DNA of 64,000 nt, taken from assembly GCA_016714795.1 (NCBI GenBank), contig JADKCA010000007.1:1-64000 (forward strand). Direction: 5' to 3'. Shown piece after piece: positions 1-9,129 of the stretch (the stretch's first letter is position 1; each line of letters begins with the position of its first letter). The stretch is from Sphingomonadales bacterium. GTDB lineage: Bacteria; Pseudomonadota; Alphaproteobacteria; Sphingomonadales; Sphingomonadaceae. The notes beneath the pieces were generated by a model that saw nothing but the letters and a program-made list of their open reading frames with translations, did no database searches and was not told the DNA's origin. A program made the translations under genes and the position numbers.

Positions 1-237
1 CCGCCGACGCTTCGCCGCCTCTATGTCGCGCGCGACAAGGATGTAGCTGGCGACGCAGCTTTTGGTGTTTTGACCAACCGGACACAGGCAGCGGGGATCG
101 AACTCCTGTCGCTCATGTCTGCACTGGGGGATTTCAACGACGATCTGCGCCAGCATGGTTCAACGGTGCTTGGATCACGGGTCGCACTTCAACTCCACCC
201 GCAGGATCGCACGCGCTTTTCCATCAATGTCCACTGA
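1..237 (+). CDS. Toprim-domain protein, C-terminal end (partial)
   Basis: An open frame runs from the first base of the window to a TGA at 235-237, so only about 78 C-terminal residues are visible. The pattern RRLYVARDKDVAGDAAF followed by GDFNDDLR resembles the end of the toprim-domain proteins (DUF7146 type) found on proteobacterial ICEs and plasmids. There the acidic DxD-like residues belong to the toprim metal site. Such proteins are thought to act as primases or DNA-processing enzymes during transfer. The gene sits just upstream of a DUF2493 gene, a usual neighbour in these elements. The family call rests on the short C-terminal stretch only. Confidence 0.65.
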   Translation, partial: PPTLRRLYVARDKDVAGDAAFGVLTNRTQAAGIELLSLMSALGDFNDDLRQHGSTVLGSRVALQLHPQDRTRFSINVH

Positions 238-570
238 GCCGGGACGAGGTTTGAGGTTCGGGGCGGTGGCTGGGCCATAGCCGTTCAGGTTTCCGGCCAT
301 GTCCGGCCCTCTTTTAGGGACGTCCGAGAGACCGGCTGCGGGCGAGGCCGCAATGGCGGTCACGCGGCTATCTTCCGGCGGCGCACAAAGCATCGCATCA
401 AGCAATGCGACAAACAAGAACGCGCCTTTCCATCGCGACCCAAAATAGCCGCCCGCCCGCCATCCTCCGCTGCGCTTCGGCCACAAGGGTGCAGCCTCCC
501 CGCAACCGGTCAGAGGGACGCCCATAGAGGCCGGGCAAGGTGCCCGGAGGCAACACCGAAAGGCAGCCCC
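238..570. other. Intergenic region upstream of the DUF2493 gene
   Basis: About 330 bases without a credible gene. The open frames crossing it on the minus strand are antisense shadows of the DUF2493 gene. The stretch is GC-rich and ends in GGAGG and AAAGG purine tracts just before the DUF2493 start. A patch near 460-485 (cgccatcctccgctgcgctt) resembles one at about 22,153-22,172 upstream of the DUF736 gene, which may be a shared element-specific leader. No terminator or RNA gene was recognised. Confidence 0.4.
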
Positions 571-1482
571 ATGATCCCCGAGACCGAACCCGACCACGAA
601 TCCTCGTCCACCGCCTACCTCCTCGATGAAATCGCCCTTTACGGCTACCGCCCCTTTTCCGATGAAGCCGACCCGCGACCGCTCCCCGACGAACGCATCG
701 CCGCTGGCGCAGTCGCCGACATGTTCGATGCCCTCATCGCAACCATGCTCGACACACGGATCGAGCCCGATCTTGAGGACCTTTGCTGGTCGCTCGGCAA
801 TCTGTTCCACCGCGCCGAAGGCCGCATCCAGCGCGAACTGGACGACAATGAGCAGGCGCAAAGGCGCAGCCAGCGCGAACAGGATGGCTCTGAGGTCAAA
901 TCGGTCGAACTCGAACGGCTGATCCGCGAAGGCATCGGGCTGATCGAACGCCGCAACGCGATGGAGTTCATGCGCGATGCCGCCGGTGACCAGTTCGAAG
1001 CGCATTTCCGCAAGGCCTGGACCCCGCGCACCGGCTCACTCGTCAATCACCGCACCCTGACCGCCGCAATGATCGACAGCCGCGACTACATTGCCGCGAA
1101 GCGCCGATCGGAAACCGAGCCAATGCTGCCGACTGGCACGCGCATCGCATTCACCTCCGGCCCCGCCTACCAGGATCACAACCGCATTTGGGCCGTGCTC
1201 GATAAGGTTCTCGCCAAATATCCCGACATGGTGCTGTTCCACGGCGGCAACCCGACCGGTGGCGAGCATATCGCTTCGCTTTGGGCACGTGCGCGCAAGA
1301 TCACTCATGTGCCCTTTCGGCCCGACTGGAACCGGTTCAAGAAGGCGGCACCGTTTCGCCGCAATGATCAGATGATCGATGCACTTCCCAAGGCCGTGGT
1401 CGCCTGCCCTGGCAATGGCATCAATGCCAATCTGGTCGACAAGGCGCGCAAGATGGGGATTTCGGTTTGGGCCATTGAATAA
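571..1482 (+). CDS. DUF2493 (YspA/YpsA-related SLOG) domain protein
   Basis: The 303-aa protein has a variable, charged N-terminal half and a C-terminal SLOG-like Rossmann domain from about residue 188. The domain shows GTRIAFTSGPAYQDH, then FHGGNPTGGEHIASLWA and ACPGNGINANLVDKARKMG, the nucleotide-binding glycine signatures of DUF2493. Members are common on sphingomonad and rhizobial mobile elements and are thought to bind a nucleotide-derived ligand; the biochemical role is unknown. It lies immediately after the toprim-domain gene, the typical order in these ICE backbones. The ATG at 571 is preceded by AAAGG. Confidence 0.8.
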   Translation: MIPETEPDHESSSTAYLLDEIALYGYRPFSDEADPRPLPDERIAAGAVADMFDALIATMLDTRIEPDLEDLCWSLGNLFHRAEGRIQRELDDNEQAQRRSQREQDGSEVKSVELERLIREGIGLIERRNAMEFMRDAAGDQFEAHFRKAWTPRTGSLVNHRTLTAAMIDSRDYIAAKRRSETEPMLPTGTRIAFTSGPAYQDHNRIWAVLDKVLAKYPDMVLFHGGNPTGGEHIASLWARARKITHVPFRPDWNRFKKAAPFRRNDQMIDALPKAVVACPGNGINANLVDKARKMGISVWAIE

Positions 1483-1710
1483 GCACAACCGAGACATTCG
1501 CAACATTGTTGGGATTAAAACACTCGCTCCAAACGCGACATTGGTTTGGGTTGGATTGCTAACTCGGAGGATTTTGCTCCCCCAGTCTTTCGGCTTCAGA
1601 CGCTGCCGACCATTCCTATCAGGCGGCGAACTATGACGGAAGAGTTTGTGCAGATCCTCAGGTAAAGTCCTAAGTAGCGATGGCTGCATATAATATCCTC
1701 GCCACAGGGG

Positions 1711-2770
1711 CTATATGCCATTTGCAATTGATTGAGCACAGCGGAAGCCAACGTGCGATGTCGATGTATCGATTGGTTGAAACCATTTGGCCGCTGGCCG
1801 ATATCGTTGGCAATAATCGGGAGAGCAGAGATGCGACCCACCCTTGAGCACCTTATATGTGTTGGGGTTCAAGGATCGCTCAGCACCCGCCGCAGGACAA
1901 CACCCCTTGTTGCCGGGGCGGCCATAGGCGTCGCTGCTGGTCCATTCCCACACATTGCCAATCATGTCGAACAGTCCATAGGCATTGGCGGGATATTGGC
2001 CCACCGGTGTCGTATAAGGTGGTCCTCTCCGGTCAGGGTGTTTGAATGGAAAGCCTTTTGGCCAGAAATTTGCCATCACCTTGCCGTCGGGAAACAGCTC
2101 ATTGCCCCAAGCAAAAGTGGATTGAGCGATCCCGCCTCGTGCTGCAAACTCCAGTTCGACTTCTGTAGGCAAACGCTTGCCTGACCAGTTCGAGTAAGCG
2201 AGTGCATCGCAATACGCGATATGCACTACGGGATGATCGTCTGGAACAATGCAGCCATCGACTGGCCCATAAGGCTGCCGCCAGCTTGCGCCGGGAACAT
2301 AGGCCCACCAGCTTTCCGGGCCAACAGGCTGCCCTTTCGGCGGTGGTGCGAAGACGATCGATCCGGCCACCATCATATGCGGCAGGATACCGGGATAATC
2401 GTCTGGATCGGCGCCGTCTCGGCCAGCGTGACATAGCGCGTCTCGTCAACAAACGCAGCAAATTGCGCATTGGTAACGGGGATATGTCCAGCAAGAACGG
2501 CTCCACCGCAATCTGTCGCACCGGTGCCTCTTCCGGATAGAAATCGTTGCAGCCAAAGCTGACGAGGCCGCCGTCCAACCTGCACATTCCCGCATACATC
2601 TGGCCGTTCTCCGTTTCGTTAAGCAGCGTATTCCCGGTCCATGGTGCCGGATCATGCTCGGCATTCCTTTCATCACATTCGGCGCAAGTCCAGCCAATTT
2701 CAAAATTGGTCAAACTGATCGAAGAGACGAGCGGACTGTTGAAACTGCTCGTTTCATGCATCAAACACAA
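1711..2770 (-). pseudogene. Formylglycine-generating enzyme (sulfatase-maturating), two frameshifts
   Basis: Three consecutive reading frames together give an FGE-sulfatase (SUMF1-like) protein. The N-terminal piece carries NDFYPEEAPVRQIAVEPFLL, the middle NAQFAAFVDETRYVTLAE, and the C-terminal piece AYSNWSGKRLPTEVELEFAA, GNVWEWTSSD and VLKGGSHLCSPDYCQRYR, which includes the C-terminal cysteines typical of the catalytic site. FGE oxidises the active-site cysteine of sulfatases to formylglycine, and a Cys-type sulfatase lies 2.6 kb away at 5392. Frame is lost near 2478-2486 and near 2408-2411, where adding one base (for example GAT in place of AT after GCG CCG) restores the expected sequence. 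The N-terminus is uncertain. Transcribed divergently from the TonB receptor. Confidence 0.75.
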
Positions 2771-2966
2771 AAATTGGGCATAGCAAACCCGATGTCATCA
2801 CGCACGATGTGGCTCTAGCTGCCCGCAAGCCGCGCTTATTTGCTGCCAATATCGATATAATGCCACATGGCCAAATAGTTTGACATCCATGGCATGTTTA
2901 GCATAATTGGCCTTACCACACAAAAATCGCTCGAGCGATTCTGCTGTTCATGATGGGAGAGAAATT

Positions 2967-5317
2967 ATGACTCGCAAGTTTGTCCTGCTGGCGGGCGTTA
3001 GCCTTGTGTTTGCACCAACCAGCGCCTTTGCGCAGGATCAGAATTCGGCTCTGGAGGCTGCAACTGGCCTGGAAGAAATCATCGTCACGGCCCAAAAACG
3101 CGAAGAAAATATGCAGGACGTTCCGGTGTCCGTCACCGCGCTGTCCGCCGCGGCCATTGAGAACCAGCGTATTGTGCAATTTTCAGACCTGACGCGCGCC
3201 GCGCCTTCGCTGACCATTTCAGAAGGCACGAGCGCGAATAACAGCAGCATCTTCCTGCGCGGGATTGGCACGACGGCGTTCAGCACCAGCGTAGAACCCA
3301 GCGTCTCGGTTGTGATCGATGATATCGCAGTCGTGCAGCAGGCACAGGCCTTCGCCAATCTCAGCGACATTGAGCGCGTTGAGGTTTTGCGAGGTCCGCA
3401 GGGCACATTGTTCGGCAAGAATGCGTCGGCTGGTGTGGTCAATGTCGTCACCAAAGGCCCGTCCGACAACTTTACCGGCGGTTTCCAGATTTCTGCCACC
3501 GATGATACGGAAATCCGCGCCGAAGCGATGGTCTCTGGTCCGCTGGGTGATACGGCGGGCTTCAGGCTCAATGGTTATTATACCTATCGCGAAGGCTTTT
3601 TCCGCAATCTAACGACCGGTAACCGAACAAATGGCGAAGATGGCTTTGGCTTTCGCGGCAAGTTCAACTTTGATGCGTCGGACAAGCTGACCGTCAAGCT
3701 TGCAGCGGATTATTCAGAGCGCAACTCGACCACGGGGGTCCGCTCCTTGCGCTTTGTCGGTGCCGGAGCGCGGTCGTTCGGCGTTCCGACTTTGGTGCTT
3801 GCGCCCTCGCTTGTCGGCATCACGCCGGGGTCTGACAATTTCAAGGTCCGGTTGAACGATGAATTCGATTCGCACACCAAGCAATTCTCGGGCAGCGCCA
3901 AGTTCATCCTCGATCTGGGCGGCGCTTCGCTGACGTCCATCTCCAGCTATCAGGATTGGAAATACAGCTATTCGGGCGAAGATGTTGATGGCACCGATCT
4001 CAATGTGCTGGGTGCCCTGACCGGTGGCCTCGCAAGCGGTGGTCTGGCTCAGGGCGGCCCCTTCCACGCCACGTCCTTCACGCAAGAACTGCGTGTGGCT
4101 TCTGATGGCGCCGGACCGTTCAAATATCTGGCCGGGCTCTATTATTCTGACGCCAATACAGACCGTGCATTCGCGCGTGGCCCTGTTACGCTGCTGGCGG
4201 GCTGGGACTCGACTGCGTCCACCCGCAGTCTGGCCGCTTTTGCCCAGCTGATTATGACATTTCAGACCGGACGCGCATTGGCGGCGGCATTCGCGTCAAT
4301 AATGAAAAGATTGGCGTTGATTTCACCAATCTGATCATCCCCCGCAGTGCCGCCAGCCAATAATGCCACCTGTCTGGTGACCTGCACGGGCAGCGACAAG
4401 GAAACCGCTGTGACCTACAAGATTTCGCTCCAGCACGATCTTGCAGACCGCGTCATGGCCTTTGCGACATTCGCAACCGGCTATAAGGGCACGGCTTTGA
4501 TATTTCGACCGGGTTTACCCCGGCACGCGCCGCGCGGCCAGTGAGCGCCGAGCACTCCAAGGCCTATGAAATCGGCATCAAGAGCCGCCTGTTTGACAAT
4601 CGCCTGCAACTCAACCTGACGGGTTTCTGGACTGATTATGATGATTTTCAGGCTCAGGCGGGCGTTATCGATGCGGCGACCGGGCTGGTTCAGCTGGGTT
4701 TGAACAATGTCGGCAAGCTGCGGACCAAGGGTGTTGAACTGGAAATGTCGGCAGAGCCGGTGTCCGGGTTCCGGATCGATGGCTCCGCCGCCTATGTCGA
4801 TGCGAAGATCCGCGCCTTCCCTGCGGCAAACTGCTATGTTGGTCAGGCTGTTACGCCGCAAGTGGGCTCTGCCCCGATGGGCGTTGGCTGCTTCGATGCA
4901 GATGGCACGGGACCGGGCACGACCCGGATCCAGAATCTGGCGGGCGCAAATTTGGCCAACTCGCCGAAGTTCAAGTTCAATCTCGGCGGCGTCTATACCT
5001 TCGCGCTGGGTGGATCCGGGATGAAGGGCTCTTTCGGCCTCAACTATCAGTATCAGACCAAGGTCAATTTTGACCTGTTCCAGAATCCGCTGACCGTCCA
5101 GCCTGCTTACGGCGTGCTGAACGGGAATATCGGCCTCGATAGCGGAGAGGACAGCACGTTGAAGGTGACGCTGTTCGTGAACAATATTTTCGACAAGCAT
5201 TATGTCGCGAATATCGCGGATGGATACAGCACGTTCGGCAATGTCCATGTGCTGACCCAGTCATTCACCCGGAATTCGCAGCGCTATTTTGGTGTAAAGC
5301 TGAAATATGAGTATTGA
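2967..5317 (+). pseudogene. TonB-dependent receptor of the glycan cluster, three frameshifts
   Basis: The start at 2967 follows GGGAGAGA and gives a signal peptide ending AFAQ. The plug domain follows (EEIIVTAQKREENMQDVPVSVTAL, shown here as the TonB-box-like start), then RVEVLRGPQGTLFGKNASAG. The barrel ends in the aromatic C-terminus YFGVKLKYEY. Such receptors import oligosaccharides or siderophores across the outer membrane. Its position directly upstream of the sulfatase suggests uptake of a sulfated or uronic glycan. Frame changes at about 4247, 4357 and 4493 are each a single base (missing G, extra C, missing G). Correcting them restores a continuous protein of about 783 residues. Confidence 0.8.
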
Positions 5318-5391
5318 TGGCCTAGCCGGGGCAGGGGCGTACGCGTCTGTCCCGGTCAAGCTTCGGTAACAAAGAGAGGGAGCCCGAACAG

Positions 5392-7041
5392 ATGGCCATG
5401 AAACGCTCGCGGTTTTTGCGGATGTCGGCGTTGATGGCGCTGGCTCTTTCAACCACTGGACTGTCTCAGGCCAAGACGCCCCAACACGCCGCTGCACCCC
5501 GGCCCAATGTCGTTGTCGTTCTGCTCGATGATCTGGGCTTTTCAGACATCGGCCGTTTCGGCAGCGAAATCGCCACGCCGACGATGGACAGCCTCGCGCA
5601 GCGCGGTGTCAGCATGAGCCAGTTTTACGTCAACCCGCGCTGCTCGCCCACGCGGGCGGCCTTGCTGACGGGCAAATACCCGCACGAAGTCGGCATGGGC
5701 GGTTTACCGCTGCCCTCACTCATGAAAACACCGCCCGGGCCTTACCAAGGCTATCTGAACGCCTCAGTGCCCACCGTCGCTTCGCGGTTGAAAGAGGCTG
5801 GCTATGCCACCTTCATGAGCGGCAAATGGCATCTGGGTGACGCCCCGCAAAACTGGCCACGCAAGTTTGGCTTTGATCGCTATTTTGGCCTGATCAGCGG
5901 GGCGAGCAGCTATTATGAGCTGGTGACCGAAACGATGGGCAAGCGGATCATGGCGGATGAAGACACGCCTTTTACACCGCCCGCCGAGGGTTTCTACATG
6001 ACGACCGCGATCACCGATCACGCCGTCGACTATATCCGCACTCATGAACAGGCCACTCCCGACAAGCCGTTCATGCTCTATCTGGCCTACACCGCCCCTC
6101 ATTGGCCGCTGCACGCGCCGGACGCCGCCGTGCGTAAATATGATGGCGTCTATGACAAGGGCTGGCCCGATGTGCGCGCCAAACGCCTGTCCCGTCTGAA
6201 GTCGCAAGGGATGGCTGATCTGGCAGTGGATGCGGCCACTTGGCCTACCGGTCGTGAAGACTGGGATCGCTATCCCGACAAAGCAGGCTGGGCGCGCCGC
6301 ATGCAGGTGCATGCCGCGATGGTGGAGCTGGCCGATGCCGGGCTTGCGCGCGTGGTTGAGATGCTGGAGCAATCGGGCGATCTGGACAATACGATCATAT
6401 TGGTGATGTCAGACAATGGCGCTTCGGGTGAAGATGCCGCCGCGCGCGGGATCGACAAGCCGGAGATTCTCCCCGGTCGGCAGGGCAGCTATGTGTCAAT
6501 TGGCAAAGAAGGCGCGCTGATGGCGAACACGCCCTTCCGCGATGTCAAAGGCACGGTGTTTGAAGGCAGTGTGCGGTCTCCCTTCATCGCCTTTTGGCCA
6601 AAGGGACTGGGCCGCGCCAAGGGGCTGAAGTCTAAAGGCTATGCGACGATCCTGGACGTTATGCCGACCATTCTGGATGCTGCGGGCGTTACACCCCCCA
6701 GCGGCGAAGGACGATCTTTGCTGCCCGTACTGAAGGGCAAGGCCGCTCTCAAGCCCAAGCCCTTTTACTGGGAGCATTATGGCTGGCGCGGCGTGCGCGA
6801 TGGTCAATGGAAGCTGGTCAGCCCCGCGCTCAGCAAGGATTGGCTGTTGTTCAACATTGACCGCGACCCGGGCGAAAACACTAATCTCGCCAGCAGCCAG
6901 AAAGCGCTTGTTGCGCGTCTGTCTGCTAATTGGGAAAATTGGGCAAAGGCCACGCATTCGGAGTCGCTGGATCCCAAATTTCTGCGCATGCTCGATGAAG
7001 GTGGAAAGGCCGCCCCCAAGACACCGGAAGCCGCGCAATGA
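5392..7041 (+). CDS. Periplasmic Cys-type arylsulfatase (S1 family)
   Basis: This 549-aa sulfatase starts at 5392 after GAGAGGGAG and carries a signal peptide (MALALSTTGLSQA). DD at residues 46-47 are the expected calcium ligands. The C-S-P-T-R motif places Cys84 as the residue converted to formylglycine by an FGE enzyme. GKWHLGD, APHWPLHAP and SDNGASGED are further family landmarks. It should hydrolyse a sulfate ester on a glycan in the periplasm. Neighbours are a TonB receptor upstream and an exported TIM-barrel protein whose start overlaps by 4 bases, so the two are probably one operon. Substrate is not identifiable from sequence; glucuronate-linked genes nearby suggest a sulfated uronan. 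Confidence 0.9.
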   Translation: MAMKRSRFLRMSALMALALSTTGLSQAKTPQHAAAPRPNVVVVLLDDLGFSDIGRFGSEIATPTMDSLAQRGVSMSQFYVNPRCSPTRAALLTGKYPHEVGMGGLPLPSLMKTPPGPYQGYLNASVPTVASRLKEAGYATFMSGKWHLGDAPQNWPRKFGFDRYFGLISGASSYYELVTETMGKRIMADEDTPFTPPAEGFYMTTAITDHAVDYIRTHEQATPDKPFMLYLAYTAPHWPLHAPDAAVRKYDGVYDKGWPDVRAKRLSRLKSQGMADLAVDAATWPTGREDWDRYPDKAGWARRMQVHAAMVELADAGLARVVEMLEQSGDLDNTIILVMSDNGASGEDAAARGIDKPEILPGRQGSYVSIGKEGALMANTPFRDVKGTVFEGSVRSPFIAFWPKGLGRAKGLKSKGYATILDVMPTILDAAGVTPPSGEGRSLLPVLKGKAALKPKPFYWEHYGWRGVRDGQWKLVSPALSKDWLLFNIDRDPGENTNLASSQKALVARLSANWENWAKATHSESLDPKFLRMLDEGGKAAPKTPEAAQ

Positions 7042-7928
7042 TGGAAGGACATAGCCGCCGCCAGATGTTGTTGGCCAGTGTGGCAGCAAGCGTTTTGCCG
7101 GGGTGCGTCATGCGACCGGCATCGACCCCAGCGCCGCTCGGTATCGGAGACATTACGGTCCGCAAGGAGCTTCAGGCAGATTTTACCGGCACGCTCGCCA
7201 AGTTGAAGGTGATGGGCTACACCCATTTCGGTTCTCGCATGAGCGCCTATTCCCCGGCCGAGCCGCCCGAGCCACTGCCTGCTGACAAGGCGCAGATGCT
7301 GCGCGACGCGGGGCTTTTGCCGGGGCCAGCGCGCCTTGGTTTTGGCAGTCCGCTCGAACGCGATATTGAGGCCGCGCTGGCGTTCGGCGCGTCGACGCTT
7401 GTGCTTTCTGCCGGGCATATCTTCTTTGATGTGAGGGGCGGCATGAAGCCGCGCACGCCAACGCGGGCAGAGCTGGACAGCTTCATTGTCGAACTGGGCA
7501 CGATGGGCGCGAAAATCAACACAGCTGGGCTGAAATTCGCCTATCATAACCATTGGTTTGACAGCACGCCGATCGAGGGGGTTCGCCCGCTCGACCTGAT
7601 GATTGAGCGCTCCAATCCGGCGCATGTGTTCTTCGAGATTGATCTGGCCTGGGCGCATATTGCGGGCGAAGATGTGCTGGGCCTGATCCGCCGTCTCGGG
7701 CCACGGCTTGTTTCTATGCACGTCAAGGATGTTGATCGCAGCTTGAGCGAGGATTTTCAGAAACAGATGGTTCCGGCAGGCGATGGCGAGATGAATTATG
7801 CGACCCTCGCCCCCGCCATTCGTGCGCTCACCAACGCTCTGCCGGTGGTGGAAGTGGATGCCCCAGCCGATGGCCTTGTGGCAGCAGCACGGGCCTGCCA
7901 GTTCATCCGGAAAAGCTGGCAAGCGTAA
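7038..7928 (+). CDS. Exported sugar phosphate isomerase/epimerase-like TIM-barrel protein
   Basis: The 296-aa protein starts with SRRQMLLASVAASVLPGC, which combines a twin-arginine-like motif with a lipobox-like cysteine, so it is probably an exported, lipid-anchored protein. The body matches the xylose-isomerase-like TIM barrel, with metal-site-type strands KFAYHNHWFD, FEIDLAWAHIAGED and SMHVKDVD near residues 170-235. Cytoplasmic relatives isomerise sugars, but export argues for action on an oligosaccharide. It overlaps the sulfatase stop by 4 bases and its 3' end overlaps the convergent Gfo/Idh/MocA gene by 26 bases. Some exported relatives cleave 3-keto-glycosides, and that is a plausible alternative role. 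Confidence 0.75.
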   Translation: MMEGHSRRQMLLASVAASVLPGCVMRPASTPAPLGIGDITVRKELQADFTGTLAKLKVMGYTHFGSRMSAYSPAEPPEPLPADKAQMLRDAGLLPGPARLGFGSPLERDIEAALAFGASTLVLSAGHIFFDVRGGMKPRTPTRAELDSFIVELGTMGAKINTAGLKFAYHNHWFDSTPIEGVRPLDLMIERSNPAHVFFEIDLAWAHIAGEDVLGLIRRLGPRLVSMHVKDVDRSLSEDFQKQMVPAGDGEMNYATLAPAIRALTNALPVVEVDAPADGLVAAARACQFIRKSWQA

Positions 7929-9108
7929 CGCGCGTTCCGCTTTCGGCGCTGAGATAGGCGGCGTAGACGATCTCCATCACATCCATCGCCAGCATCAGAT
8001 CGCTCTTGGGTGCCCGCCCTTCGCGGATCGCACCCAGAAAATCACGCAGTTCCTCTGGATAGCCGGTGACAGCATCTTCATCGGGCGCAGGAAAAGACCA
8101 GCCTTCCTTGGTCTCGGTCTTTTCAACCAGATACTCGCTGTCAAAATAGGCCCCATCGGGCGTGTAGGCTTGGCAGGCCGTATTGGGATTGATGTTGGCC
8201 GTCACCACCGCGCGCGAACCATAGGCCGAGAGGAAGTTGCGGATGCCCCCAAGCCTTGTATCGGTGGAAGTCAGTTGCGCTACCGAGCCATCGTCAAAAG
8301 TGACAATCAGGCTGGCGAAATCCTCCACATCCTGCCAGCCGGTGCCGATATGTTTGGGTTCCTGCTGCTGGAAGGCGGCAATGGCGCTCAACTGCGCGGC
8401 GTGGGCGATGACCGAAACCGGGCGGATGGGAACGCCGCCACGCCGCCGACCCTCTTCATATTTGAGGAACAATGCCGCCCCGATGGGGTGAACGCACAGC
8501 CGCAGGAGAGAGCCGCCGCCCGCCGTGCTCCAGTGCCGGGCATAGGCCGCATGCGACCCTGAATGCGATTCCTCGCCTTCGATCCGCATGATGACCGAAG
8601 CACTCGCTGCCATCAGCCGGTTCAGCTTGGTGATGGGCGGCGCATAGACCCAATTCTCGCCGTAGCAGAAGGTGACGCCAGCCCGGGCCACAGCATCCTG
8701 CACGCGGACCGATTGCTCCATGACTGAATCCAGCATGGCACGCCGGGAAAACCCGTCTGCACTCCAGGTCTCGCCAGCGCCTACGGGTCCGAAAAACCCA
8801 CCCAGCGGCTTTTCGCAGATGATGTGCTTGCCGTGCTGTGCTGCCCTGATGGTGAGTTCGATGTGCAAATGATTGGGCACGCAGATATCAACGACATCAA
8901 TCATAGGATCAGCGAGCAATGCGTCAATATCATCGACGATACGAGGCACATCGAACGCCTGCGCCAAGGCAGCGGCCTGCGGACGGTTGCGGCTGCACAG
9001 GGCGACCACTTCAAACGCCTCGCCATAGACTTTGCGGTAGCTGGCCAGATGGAAGTGAGCGGCAAAGCCCGATCCTATCACCCCGATCCGCACTTTTTCG
9101 TCCATCAT
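7903..9108 (-). CDS. Gfo/Idh/MocA family NAD(P)-dependent oxidoreductase
   Basis: The 401-aa protein begins with the Rossmann motif RIGVIGSGFAAHFH and has IDVVDICVPNHLH and HIICEKPLGG (the EKP catalytic lysine motif) near residues 75-100. The C-terminal domain is the usual alpha/beta half. These enzymes oxidise or reduce sugar hydroxyls, often at C3 of glycosides. No signal peptide is present, so it is cytoplasmic. Start is 9108 or 9105; AAGGAT is better spaced for 9105. It is co-directional with the MFS transporter, KDG kinase, GH79 and ManD genes and probably belongs to that operon. The exact substrate is unknown. Confidence 0.85.
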   Translation of the reverse strand: MMDEKVRIGVIGSGFAAHFHLASYRKVYGEAFEVVALCSRNRPQAAALAQAFDVPRIVDDIDALLADPMIDVVDICVPNHLHIELTIRAAQHGKHIICEKPLGGFFGPVGAGETWSADGFSRRAMLDSVMEQSVRVQDAVARAGVTFCYGENWVYAPPITKLNRLMAASASVIMRIEGEESHSGSHAAYARHWSTAGGGSLLRLCVHPIGAALFLKYEEGRRRGGVPIRPVSVIAHAAQLSAIAAFQQQEPKHIGTGWQDVEDFASLIVTFDDGSVAQLTSTDTRLGGIRNFLSAYGSRAVVTANINPNTACQAYTPDGAYFDSEYLVEKTETKEGWSFPAPDEDAVTGYPEELRDFLGAIREGRAPKSDLMLAMDVMEIVYAAYLSAESGTRVTLASFSG

Positions 9109-9129
9109 ATATCCTTTGCCCAGGGGGGG

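Noticed and set aside
645..1046. Antisense open frames over the DUF2493 gene and elsewhere
   Set aside because: High-GC shadows of real genes with no start signals or domains; the sense genes explain the coding signal.
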